This document shows, piece by piece, positions 36,449 to 44,669 of a stretch of DNA of 64,000 nt (its first letter is position 1; the number at the start of each line of letters is the position of its first letter). This stretch comes from SHAN690 sp040221375 (GTDB lineage: Bacteria; Bacteroidota; Bacteroidia; Flavobacteriales_G; Salibacteraceae). The notes under the pieces are model-generated. The model was not told the origin of the DNA, made no database searches, and saw nothing but the letters and a program-made list of their open reading frames with translations. A program made the position numbers and the translations under genes. The stretch is taken from the NCBI GenBank assembly GCA_040221375.1, contig JAVKEP010000082.1, positions 5,117 to 69,116 of the forward strand. Reading direction: 5' to 3'.

Positions 36449-36473
36449 AAAAAGCCCCTAAAATGAGGCTTTT
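36449..36473. terminator. Bidirectional terminator between fumC and manC
   Basis: AAAAGCC and GGCTTTT form a seven-pair stem around a ten-base loop. An A run precedes and a T run follows, so it can work in both directions; it lies in the 48-base gap between the convergent stops. Confidence 0.6.
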
Positions 36474-36477
36474 GTGA

Positions 36478-37563
36478 TCAGAGAAATTGGTTCAATTTGG
36501 CGTCTTTCAATTCTTGCACGAACTGCTTAATTTTCTGTTCTTCGTCCTTCTGGCAAATTAACAACACGTCGTCTGTGTCAATGACGATGTAGTTCGTCAG
36601 CCCTTGTATTACCGAAAGCTTTCCTTGCTTGGTGAGCATGATGGAATGGTTCGTATTGTAAGTACGGATCTCGCCGTTCAGTTTCACATTGTCATTCTCG
36701 TCCTTGTCCACTTGTTCATAAAGGGATCCCCAAGTACCGAGATCGGACCAACCAAAATCGCCGAGTACGACGTCTACGTTTTTGGCCTTTTCCATGATTC
36801 CATAATCGATGGATATGTTTTGGCATTGGTTGTAAATGCGCTTGATGGCCGCCTTCTCCCCCGCATCATTCAGCGAAGAGATATCTTCCTCAAAGAGTTC
36901 GGCCATGTCAGGCATCAACGACCTGAATGCTTCCACGATGCTTGACACTTTCCACACGAACATTCCGCTGTTCCAATAGAAGTCACCACTTTGTAAGAAT
37001 TGAAGCGCGAGCTCAACACTCGGTTTTTCCGTGAATGTTTTCACTTGTTTTATGCCCTCAGAATCGTACGTACCTTCTCGATGAAATTGAATGTAGCCGT
37101 AGCCTGAATCGGGACGACTGGGCTTGATGCCGATGGTGACTAAATGGCCCGTTTCTGTTGCGTGTTCTATCGCCTCATTGAGCGTGTGGTGGAATGCCTT
37201 TTCTTTTACAATGATGTGGTCCGAAGGCGAAACCACCATCACCGCATCGGGATTTTGCTTATAGAGCTTGTAAGCAGCGTAGGCAATGCAAGGCGCCGTG
37301 TTTTTTCTGGAAGGTTCGGCCAAGACTTGGGCGATACTCAACTCAGGTAGGTGGCTCAATGTCAAATCCGTATAATCTTCGGAAGTCACAATCATGAATT
37401 GTTCAGGCTTCGAAATGGATTTAAATCGATCGTATGTCAATTGAATCAGTGAGGATCCGGTTCCCAGTATGTCTAAGAATTGTTTCGGCGTAGTTTGACG
37501 ACTCATCGGCCAAAACCTACTTCCGATTCCACCGGCCATTATTACACAATAAACTTCTTTCAT
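36478..37563 (-). CDS. manC: Mannose-1-phosphate guanylyltransferase
   Basis: Makes GDP-mannose for surface polysaccharides. The start is ATG 37563 (361 residues, MKEVYCVIMAGG); a longer open frame upstream does not fit the family. The nucleotidyltransferase signature GGIGSRFWPMSR and KQFLDI are at the N-terminus. VVSPSDHII and FTEKP motifs follow. There is no phosphomannose-isomerase domain at the C-terminus, so this is the monofunctional type. It follows the SprT gene on the same strand (64-base gap). Confidence 0.93.
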   Translation of the reverse strand: MKEVYCVIMAGGIGSRFWPMSRQTTPKQFLDILGTGSSLIQLTYDRFKSISKPEQFMIVTSEDYTDLTLSHLPELSIAQVLAEPSRKNTAPCIAYAAYKLYKQNPDAVMVVSPSDHIIVKEKAFHHTLNEAIEHATETGHLVTIGIKPSRPDSGYGYIQFHREGTYDSEGIKQVKTFTEKPSVELALQFLQSGDFYWNSGMFVWKVSSIVEAFRSLMPDMAELFEEDISSLNDAGEKAAIKRIYNQCQNISIDYGIMEKAKNVDVVLGDFGWSDLGTWGSLYEQVDKDENDNVKLNGEIRTYNTNHSIMLTKQGKLSVIQGLTNYIVIDTDDVLLICQKDEEQKIKQFVQELKDAKLNQFL

Positions 37564-37579
37564 CGCATTAGATTGGGCG

Positions 37580-37587
37580 CGAATGTA
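37580..37587 (-). promoter_or_regulatory. Possible -7 box of manC
   Basis: The minus strand reads TACATTCG, one mismatch from TAnnTTTG, 16 bases before ATG 37563. Confidence 0.4.
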
Positions 37588-37627
37588 ATGCACAAGAATC
37601 GCTCTAAGTTGAAGTCAACGTTAGGAA

Positions 37628-38245
37628 TTAGGATACGTTGGCGATTGTAACCTCGGCCTCTCCATGGATAAGGAACCATTTTTGAGTGCTGAGTTCGAAG
37701 CATTTGTAGCGCGTTCTACGCAATGAACCCAGCTGAAATACCCTTCCACTCGAAAGCTCGAATTGGGCACCTTCTTGCAGGTCCTTCACGCGCAAGACGC
37801 GAAAATCATCGTATTCCCGCAACGCTTCAAGTAAGCCTGGATCCGAGCATGATGCGGCTTTGGGTCGGCGCATGTGTCGGCCCAGCGCGGGGAGTAGTTC
37901 GTTTGGAAATGCATTCGCCGCCCTCAATTCAGCCAGCAAGTTGACGTATTGCTTTTTCCATGATTCACCGTGAGCTTCACGCAGATGGCCGCGATGTTCG
38001 AAATCTTTGAGGTGCGCAACTTCGTGTGTCAACGTAATCAGAAATGAGTACTTGTTGAGGTTGCCGTTGACCGAAATCTGAGCCGGTGCGCTGTCAGATC
38101 GAACCCTAAAATCGCCCAGTTTGCTTGTGCGGGGTTTGCTGATTTTTAGTTTGATGCGATGCGGTTCAAGCCAGGTGTATACCACATCAATCGCCGCTGC
38201 TGGAATGTACTTGATGAGACTACGGGAAAACGACTCTTTACTCAT
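37628..38245 (-). CDS. SprT-like zinc metallopeptidase
   Basis: 205 residues from ATG 38245; the frame is open further upstream, but that part encodes the small lipoprotein in another frame. The SprT-type zinc site is HEVAH in TLTHEVAHLKDFE, followed by a downstream conserved region around AHGESWKK. Bacterial SprT function is poorly known; the eukaryotic relative Spartan degrades DNA-crosslinked proteins. A C-terminal part of about 70 residues has beta character and no cysteine zinc ribbon, unlike E. coli SprT. The start overlaps the lipoprotein stop by eight bases. Confidence 0.85.
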   Translation of the reverse strand: MSKESFSRSLIKYIPAAAIDVVYTWLEPHRIKLKISKPRTSKLGDFRVRSDSAPAQISVNGNLNKYSFLITLTHEVAHLKDFEHRGHLREAHGESWKKQYVNLLAELRAANAFPNELLPALGRHMRRPKAASCSDPGLLEALREYDDFRVLRVKDLQEGAQFELSSGRVFQLGSLRRTRYKCFELSTQKWFLIHGEAEVTIANVS

Positions 38246-38396
38246 GGTTAGCCGCAAGTCGACTGTCAGCCGGCGTTTCGCGGAGGTGTTGAGCACCCCA
38301 CGAGGGACAGTCGCAATCTTTTTTACCCTTGAACAAAGCGCATCCGCTCAAGGAAAAAGAAACGAATAAAAGGACGAGGATTTTTGCAAGGCGCAT
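38238..38396 (-). CDS. Small cysteine-containing lipoprotein, 52 aa
   Basis: A gene too short for standard calling. The product has a basic start (MRLAK), a hydrophobic core and a lipobox LSGC with lipidated Cys19, followed by a short mature part with a CDCP motif (KKDCDCPSW). Similar tiny lipoproteins with a C-x-C-P motif occur in other Bacteroidota as far as I recall; the role is unknown. An exact TAGCTTTG promoter box is four bases before the ATG. The stop overlaps the SprT start by eight bases, so SprT translation may depend on it. Confidence 0.82.
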   Translation of the reverse strand: MRLAKILVLLFVSFSLSGCALFKGKKDCDCPSWGAQHLRETPADSRLAANHE

Positions 38397-38400
38397 CGTT

Positions 38401-38408
38401 CAAAGCTA
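38401..38408 (-). promoter_or_regulatory. -7 promoter box of the lipoprotein-SprT operon
   Basis: The minus strand reads TAGCTTTG, an exact match, four bases before ATG 38396. Confidence 0.72.
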
Positions 38409-38443
38409 CTGAATTGTACCGCAAGTGCACATTGATTTAGAGT

Positions 38444-38451
38444 TACATTTG
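38444..38451 (+). promoter_or_regulatory. -7 promoter box of mlaE-mlaF
   Basis: Reads TACATTTG, an exact match, five bases before ATG 38457. With the divergent box at 38401-38408, two promoters fit into a 60-base intergenic region. Confidence 0.72.
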
Positions 38452-38456
38452 CTGCA

Positions 38457-39200
38457 ATGGCTCCGTTTCTTTTTCACCTGGGCAAATACTTCATTCTTAT
38501 GTGGAGGGCGTTTAGTCGCCCGGAGAAGTTTTCTATCTATAGAAGGAGGCTGCTCGATGAAATGGTATCCCTTGGCCTCGATTCCTTGGGAATCATCATG
38601 GTGATTTCGGTGTTCATGGGAGCGGTAATTACTATACAGACGGCTGCCAACATTGACAGCGCATTCATCCCAACATACACGATCGGATTTACGACTAGGC
38701 AATCGACCATCCTCGAATTCAGCCCGACGATCATGGCATTGATCTTGGCAGGTAAGATCGGGTCTAACATCGCGTCAGAAATTGGCTTGATGCGGGTAAC
38801 CGAGCAGATCGACGCGCTAGAAATCATGGGCGTAAATTCCAGCGCCTACCTCATCCTCCCTAAGATCGTCGCAGCCGTTTTGATCAGCCCGTTTCTCGTG
38901 ATCATTTCGATGTTTGTCTCCATTGGCGGAGGCTACATGATCGCGATGTTTACTGACATCGTCTCGGTTGCGAATTACGAGTACGGCATTCAGTTGGACT
39001 TCCGCATGTACCACGTTGTCTACGCGCTTTCAAAGTCGGCCGTGTTTGCATTCATCTTCACTTCGGTTCCTTCCTACCATGGATATTTCGCATCCGGTGG
39101 TGCATTGGAAGTGGGCAAGGCGAGTACGCGAGGAGTGGTTCAAAGTTCCATCATCATCCTCGTGGTCAATTACTTTATCACCCAAATCTTTTTGATATGA
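38457..39200 (+). CDS. mlaE: ABC transporter permease, MlaE family
   Basis: Inner-membrane permease (247 residues, five to six helices) of the Mla system, which moves phospholipids between the inner and outer membranes and preserves outer-membrane asymmetry. Family features are SLGIIMVISVFMGAV in the first helix region, and the EIGLMRVTEQIDALEIMGVN segment that contacts the ATPase. The stop overlaps the mlaF ATG (ATGA). The MlaD substrate-binding subunit is not in the window. Confidence 0.92.
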   Translation: MAPFLFHLGKYFILMWRAFSRPEKFSIYRRRLLDEMVSLGLDSLGIIMVISVFMGAVITIQTAANIDSAFIPTYTIGFTTRQSTILEFSPTIMALILAGKIGSNIASEIGLMRVTEQIDALEIMGVNSSAYLILPKIVAAVLISPFLVIISMFVSIGGGYMIAMFTDIVSVANYEYGIQLDFRMYHVVYALSKSAVFAFIFTSVPSYHGYFASGGALEVGKASTRGVVQSSIIILVVNYFITQIFLI

Positions 39201-39940
39201 TTGAGGTGAAAGGCCTGTCCAAGGCGTTCGGAGAGAAAGAGGTGCTGAAGAACATTTCTGCCAAATTTGAAGCCGGCGTGACCAGTTTGATCATCGGAGC
39301 GAGTGGTAGCGGAAAGAGTACGTTGGCACGCTGCCTCGTGGGGCTCATCGACCCTGACGAAGGGGAAGTTCTTTACGATGGACGAGACTTTGTGCACATG
39401 ACAACCAAGCAACGAAAGACCGTGCGCAAGGAGATTGGATTCCTTTTTCAAGGCAGTGCATTGTTTGACTACTTAACGGTCCGAGAAAACGTCCGTTTTC
39501 CATTGGATATCCTAACCGATATGACGGCCAAAGAAAAAGAAATGCGCGTCGACACGGTGCTTGAGCGCGTTGAACTGACCGATGCACATGCATTGTATCC
39601 TTCTGAATTGAGCGGTGGTATGAAGAAACGCGTGGGCATAGCACGGGCTATTTCACCGAAACCAAAATACCTCTTTTGTGATGAGCCAAATTCTGGACTG
39701 GACCCACAGACGTCGATCGTAATCGATGCGTTAATCCAAGAGATTACCAAGGAAAATGAAATGACCACATTGGTCATTACTCATGACATGAACTCGGTCA
39801 TAGAGATCGGAGAGTATATCATGTTTATCCACGTTGGTGAGAAGTGGTGGGAAGGTACCAATGAAGAGATCATGAAGACGGACAACCAAGAGATTTTGGA
39901 CTTTGTGAACGCCTCGGGGATGATGACACGCAAGCGCTAA
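39197..39940 (+). CDS. mlaF: ABC transporter ATP-binding protein, MlaF family
   Basis: ATPase partner of MlaE, 247 residues. Walker A is GASGSGKST (residues 35-43), the signature LSGGMKKRV, Walker B LFCDEPNSGLDP and switch His in ITHDM. The four-base overlap with mlaE indicates coupled translation. A strong hairpin lies directly downstream in the gap to the convergent CHU_C operon. Confidence 0.94.
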   Translation: MIEVKGLSKAFGEKEVLKNISAKFEAGVTSLIIGASGSGKSTLARCLVGLIDPDEGEVLYDGRDFVHMTTKQRKTVRKEIGFLFQGSALFDYLTVRENVRFPLDILTDMTAKEKEMRVDTVLERVELTDAHALYPSELSGGMKKRVGIARAISPKPKYLFCDEPNSGLDPQTSIVIDALIQEITKENEMTTLVITHDMNSVIEIGEYIMFIHVGEKWWEGTNEEIMKTDNQEILDFVNASGMMTRKR

Positions 39941-39943
39941 AAA

Positions 39944-39970
39944 AAAACCGACCTGCGAGCAGATCGGTTT
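39944..39970 (-). terminator. Strong terminator at the end of the 40-44 kb CHU_C operon
   Basis: AAACCGA-x-CTGC pairs with GCAG-x-TCGGTTT, an almost perfect stem with a tiny loop. Read on the minus strand it is followed by a run of nine T residues (the A run at 39939-39947 on the plus strand). It terminates the operon ending at 39999 and may also stop mlaF transcripts. Confidence 0.82.
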
Positions 39971-39998
39971 CACCTAATAAATGTTCAATTATAATTTA

Positions 39999-42959
39999 CT
40001 AATTGCGTGGTTGGAAATCATTCAATAAGTTAAACGAACCCCTTCGCTCTATGTACTCGTCTCCGTCAGTGTAAAAGACAATACGGTAAGTGTAACTTCC
40101 CATTGGAAGTCGTTTACCATTCAGGGTTCCGTCCCACTCAAAATTCTTATCGGGCGTAGAAAACACTTCTGCTCCCCAACGATCGTAGATGACAAGCCGC
40201 ATTTCGCGAATGCCTGTGCTCTCAATGCTCCACTTGTCATTCATGCCATCCTTATTGGGCGTAAAGCCAGTAGGAATGTACAGGTGGAAACTAGGCGCAA
40301 TCAACGCAGAGTCTAGTGCCTCGCAACCGTACTCATCGATCACCGTCAAAGTGGCCAGGTACTTGTCGCCGTCTGGCATTCCAATGATCGGAGATTCTTC
40401 GAACGATTTCAATCCCGCTTGTTCCACATCCCAGATGAAGCCGGTGAGTCGGTTGTTTCCTTTCGATAAATTGGTGAACTCAACTTCGTAATCATTGAGG
40501 TACTCCCAATCAAAGTCAGGTCGAATCTCAGACACATCCACGTAAATCTTTGCAGTTCGCACCGTGTCGCAGAAGTCATTCATTCGAATCGTATACGTGG
40601 TCGATACCTTCGGAGACACTTTGGTATCCTTGGTGGAGGCACCATTGCTCCATTTGTACGTGTACTCTGGAGCGCCATAAATGGCTTCTGAAGTCAAGGT
40701 GATTTCATCGCCATAACAGATCAATGTATCGTTGTGGACGAGGAGATCAAGGTCATTTTTCTCTGCGACGATTCCGTAGACCGTCTCGGTAATGGTGTCC
40801 GTTCTACAGCCATCCGTCAACCAAATGGTATAGGCTTGTTCGTCTTCGAGGATGATGTCTTGAATCCGATTCGTGTCCGACTCGAAATTGTCCCAGCTAA
40901 ATACGTATCCCCATCCGAAACCTCCGCGCGGTTCGGCAGGACCAAAGTGAACTTTCGTATTCAAACACGGAACGGTATCGTTCACGATGCCGTGAATTTC
41001 TAATGGCACGGCAACGGGCATCGTAACCGTAACTTCATCTACGTAATCTACGAGCGCACATATGTCTTGTACCGTAACCGTATACGTTTTGGTCAAGAGC
41101 GGACCGACGATTTGACTTGGCGTCGTTGGGCCATTGCTCCATGCGTACGTGTAAGGAGGGTATCCTCCGCTGGCTTCCACGTTGATGGTGGCCGTATCTC
41201 CTGGACAATCGAAATAGGTTACCGGAATGTCTTGAGTTGCCGTGATGACAGGGTCATTGTATGTGTACAAGTTGAATGTGTGTACGGCCGACTCTTGCGT
41301 ACATCCTCGGGTAATCGTTACGCTGTATGTAGTGTCGACGATCGAGAATACGGAAATCACAGAATCTGTTGAACCCGTACTCCACAAGTAGGAAATATCC
41401 CCATGCCAGATGCCATCGTTGAAAACGACACCAACGCCCAAGTCTACTGGAGCATCGATGCAACTGATCGTTTGGTTGTCGCCAAATTTCACAGATGACC
41501 ATGGAACGTTGAAAATACTCACATTGACAAAATCAGTTTCTTGTTGCTGCCCACAGGCATCGGTTACGGTCACCACATAGGTAGAGGTAAGCGTGGGTTG
41601 AACGTATTGAGAACTGTCTTGGGCCCCATTACTCCAAGCATAGATAAACGGGGGTAATCCACTCGGAACGTTAACGCCAATCAGGGCGGCGCTGTCGTTG
41701 CAATCCAAGGTTACATCACCAAACGCGTTGATCTGGAGGTCTGGCTGATCCAGCACCGTCAGTTCGATTGTGTCGCCCGTATGACAGCCCAATTGTATGC
41801 TGTCAACGATGGCAATGGTGAGGTCTTCAATCCCCTCGATTAAGTTGTCGTAGAACACGGTGAATGCGATAGAATCTGTTTGCTCGCCTGCAAGGAAAGC
41901 CACTTCACATTCCCAGTGATTGGTCGTTGTGTTGTAAATACAAGGATCCCCTGCCGAGTTGACGATGTTCGAGTAGTCTACGCCCATTTGAGCTGTGCCC
42001 CAAACTTCGTAGGACAGGGTCGCCGCAGGAAGCACACTGTCATTGCGGGTAAAGAAGATCTTCACATCACCACAGCCTTCGTAAAGTGCGGTATCTGCAC
42101 CAAAGGGATTGTACGACGGTTCTGGCTGAACGATGAGGCCTGTAGACACAAAGCTTCCCGCTTCGAGGAAAACACCAGTGTCAAGAATTTTATCCGACCC
42201 GTCCGCTACGCCAAGTTTCAAGTGAAACGTATCGCAAGCCTGTACTGCTAAGATCGCCGTCATTACATCGGTGTACCCGTTGTAGGCCAACAAAGAACCG
42301 CCGGTATTGTAATACTGCGAATTGAGGTTGGGGTGAATCGTACTGATCGATATCGGTAAGGCAGGACTCGTGTTAGGAACCGTAGCCACGTTGATGGCGT
42401 TGTTGCTGTACGAACCACTGATACCAGGTCCTGAAAGGAAAAACCCGAATACGTCGTTGTAACTTGTGTTAATCCACGTGGTGTATTCGTCCGAACCAAA
42501 AACGTAATTGAACTCAACGGTGTCGCCTCCAGGAACGAAATCGAAATTGATGATGCTTGCGTCCCAAGTAGAGTATACGTTGAAACTTTGTCCAATCAGG
42601 GCCGGCACGCTTTGCGCCACAGACAACAAGTCCGCATCGCCCGCTCCTTGACCCGTACCGTTCGCGATGGCCGTAGAGGCACCTGAACCCGTTGAGGTCA
42701 TTATATTAGTGACGTTACCCGAGCACATGACCAAGCCGCTGTCGATGCCGATTGCCGTTCCGCCATTGCTGAAGAAACCCCTTTGAATCGTTGCCCCGTA
42801 GGAGGTGACGTTGTAAGCGGTCATGCCTTGGCCCATCAACACATTGTTGATCAGGTAGGTAGCACTGTTGTAAGGCGCTGTCGAAGTCGTGACAATTTGA
42901 GCTTGTGCGCTCAAAGTGCCTACCAGTAACATCGTCAGCAGTATGTAAATTCTTTTCAT
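39999..42959 (-). CDS. Secreted choice-of-anchor-L protein with CHU_C tail
   Basis: The start is ATG 42959 (986 residues); an upstream in-frame TTG is rejected. The signal peptide ends SAQAQ. Residues about 20-270 match the choice-of-anchor L domain (SATYLINNVLMGQG, DFVPGGDTVEFNYVFGSDEY in pieces). Then comes a Calx-beta-like stretch and four to five Ig/PKD-like repeats of about 90 residues with the pattern YxWSNGxxxxxxxVxPxxxxTYxVxVxDxC, and a CHU_C domain from LYIPTGFTPNKDG to the end. Likely exported by the type IX system and attached at the surface. It is the second gene of a two-gene operon, one base after its neighbour's stop. Confidence 0.9.
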   Translation of the reverse strand: MKRIYILLTMLLVGTLSAQAQIVTTSTAPYNSATYLINNVLMGQGMTAYNVTSYGATIQRGFFSNGGTAIGIDSGLVMCSGNVTNIMTSTGSGASTAIANGTGQGAGDADLLSVAQSVPALIGQSFNVYSTWDASIINFDFVPGGDTVEFNYVFGSDEYTTWINTSYNDVFGFFLSGPGISGSYSNNAINVATVPNTSPALPISISTIHPNLNSQYYNTGGSLLAYNGYTDVMTAILAVQACDTFHLKLGVADGSDKILDTGVFLEAGSFVSTGLIVQPEPSYNPFGADTALYEGCGDVKIFFTRNDSVLPAATLSYEVWGTAQMGVDYSNIVNSAGDPCIYNTTTNHWECEVAFLAGEQTDSIAFTVFYDNLIEGIEDLTIAIVDSIQLGCHTGDTIELTVLDQPDLQINAFGDVTLDCNDSAALIGVNVPSGLPPFIYAWSNGAQDSSQYVQPTLTSTYVVTVTDACGQQQETDFVNVSIFNVPWSSVKFGDNQTISCIDAPVDLGVGVVFNDGIWHGDISYLWSTGSTDSVISVFSIVDTTYSVTITRGCTQESAVHTFNLYTYNDPVITATQDIPVTYFDCPGDTATINVEASGGYPPYTYAWSNGPTTPSQIVGPLLTKTYTVTVQDICALVDYVDEVTVTMPVAVPLEIHGIVNDTVPCLNTKVHFGPAEPRGGFGWGYVFSWDNFESDTNRIQDIILEDEQAYTIWLTDGCRTDTITETVYGIVAEKNDLDLLVHNDTLICYGDEITLTSEAIYGAPEYTYKWSNGASTKDTKVSPKVSTTYTIRMNDFCDTVRTAKIYVDVSEIRPDFDWEYLNDYEVEFTNLSKGNNRLTGFIWDVEQAGLKSFEESPIIGMPDGDKYLATLTVIDEYGCEALDSALIAPSFHLYIPTGFTPNKDGMNDKWSIESTGIREMRLVIYDRWGAEVFSTPDKNFEWDGTLNGKRLPMGSYTYRIVFYTDGDEYIERRGSFNLLNDFQPRN

Positions 42960-42960
42960 T

Positions 42961-44493
42961 TTAATCAATGATCAAAGTCGAAATGGTGCCTCGTTTTTCA
43001 ATCTCACGTCCTTCAACCGTTTCCGCTCTTAGGATGTAAGCATAACTCGTAAGCGGAGATACTTTTCCTTCCATTAAGCCATCCCACTCAAAGTATTGGT
43101 CGCGTGATTCATAGATTAGTTGCCCCCAACGATCAAATATCTTTATGTTAAAATCGACGAGGTCGTCTTCAAATTGTACGCTGAATTTGTCATTCAACCC
43201 GTCGCCATTGGGCGAAAATGCAGAAGGAAGCTCCACGCCGTCTTGTAAAACAACTGTTCTGGCAGTCCTTTCCGTGCAGCCATTTTCATTTTCGATCTCC
43301 AGTACGATTTCGTTTTCATCCACTTCTAAAAATTCAATAAACGGATCGGGGTCGGTGCTGATTTCCTTGCCGTTGAGGTACCAAGTGATCTTTTGATCTC
43401 TGGCGCTGACCGGTGCGTAGAGCGAAGCGTTGCGATCCAAATGATTGAGGTGCATTTCGAATTCCGTATCCACTGCGTCGATGATGACCTGACGCGAAGT
43501 GTGATGCGTCTCACCGCAAACATCGATGAATATCAAGGCTACTTGAGCGTCGTCGAAGTACCGTTCAGCATACGCCGTATGCATCGTTTGGCCGTCCCAG
43601 AAATAAAATGGATCGGTGGATGTTGTGATCTGCGCCTCTTGGCCTTCGCAAACTAAGATGTCCGTCGCCGTGGGAGCATCCAGTTCTTCAGCGACTAAAA
43701 CCAAGTGCGAAGTCGCTACTTGGATTCCACAAGCGTCTGTAACTTGATAGGTGTACTCGGCCCCATCCGAGGTAGAAGCAATCATGGGCGTGCCTGCTGC
43801 TGTCCAATCGCTGAAGGTATAAGCATAGCCATAACCAACGCCACCTGTAGTCGCCTGAACAGGAGCTTCCAAATGGATTTCCTCGCCTTCACATTGAAAT
43901 GAAATTTCCTTTGACAACGGCGCTACCAACGCGTCGTGTACTTCAAAAAATACGGTCACAGTAGCGCGCTCTTGCGTTCCACAGACATCGGTAACCGTTA
44001 CAGCATATGTCGTTTCGACCTCTGGATTGACGGTCGGCGAAGCTTCGTTGTGCCCTGAATCCCACGCATATGAATAAGGGGCGTACCCCCCGATTGGATC
44101 TACTCCCAATTGAATGTCCGTGCCCGGACAGGTTTTATTGTCAATGGTTATTTGCTCGTCCGCCACAATAACCGGCGCATTGAATACCTTGACCTCTATG
44201 CTCCTCGTTGCGTTGTATCCGATGGCTTCGTTGACCACGTTGATCTCATAAACGCGTGTCTGCTGAGGCTTAACCGAAACAATGGAATCGGTAGGTCCGT
44301 GGGCCCATTGGTAGACAAATCCTTCTTGCCAATGTTTCACTTTGACGCCGATGAGCACTGCGTCAGATGTGCAATTGATGGTTTGGTCAGCACCTACAAT
44401 GCTGAGTTGAGGTGCGTTTGGATTATCGCCTTGCGCCATTCCCAGGAACGGCAAAAAGCTGAGTAGGGTCCACAGGATGTTTTGAAACTTCAT
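42961..44493 (-). CDS. Secreted repeat protein with CHU_C tail
   Basis: 510 residues from ATG 44493; a TTG four codons upstream is rejected. The signal peptide ends LGMAQG. Two repeats of the same family as the downstream gene (YQWAHGPTDS and YAWDSGHNEA, each closing near TTYAVTVTDVCG) are followed by further Ig-like segments and a CHU_C domain beginning LPSAFSPNGDGLNDKF. It looks like a shorter relative of the downstream protein without the choice-of-anchor L domain. The shared repeats and one-base gap suggest that the two are made together and may work together at the cell surface. Confidence 0.87.
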   Translation of the reverse strand: MKFQNILWTLLSFLPFLGMAQGDNPNAPQLSIVGADQTINCTSDAVLIGVKVKHWQEGFVYQWAHGPTDSIVSVKPQQTRVYEINVVNEAIGYNATRSIEVKVFNAPVIVADEQITIDNKTCPGTDIQLGVDPIGGYAPYSYAWDSGHNEASPTVNPEVETTYAVTVTDVCGTQERATVTVFFEVHDALVAPLSKEISFQCEGEEIHLEAPVQATTGGVGYGYAYTFSDWTAAGTPMIASTSDGAEYTYQVTDACGIQVATSHLVLVAEELDAPTATDILVCEGQEAQITTSTDPFYFWDGQTMHTAYAERYFDDAQVALIFIDVCGETHHTSRQVIIDAVDTEFEMHLNHLDRNASLYAPVSARDQKITWYLNGKEISTDPDPFIEFLEVDENEIVLEIENENGCTERTARTVVLQDGVELPSAFSPNGDGLNDKFSVQFEDDLVDFNIKIFDRWGQLIYESRDQYFEWDGLMEGKVSPLTSYAYILRAETVEGREIEKRGTISTLIID

Positions 44494-44629
44494 AGTGCAG
44501 AGCAATTGAGATACAACAGGCTTAACTTACAAGTTTAATCATTCTGTTTCAGATTCATAGCAGATTTAGGCAGGTTCATCCGCGGAAAAATGCCCTTGAT
44601 GGCATTCCTATCTCTCCTCGCGCATGGCC

Positions 44630-44637
44630 TATATTTG
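44630..44637 (+). promoter_or_regulatory. -7 promoter box of the M20 dipeptidase gene
   Basis: Reads TATATTTG, an exact match, 32 bases before ATG 44670. The rest of the 176-base divergent region (44494-44669) shows no gene. Confidence 0.68.
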
Positions 44638-44669
44638 CGAGCCTCGAAAATGAATAGTCAAACCAGAAG

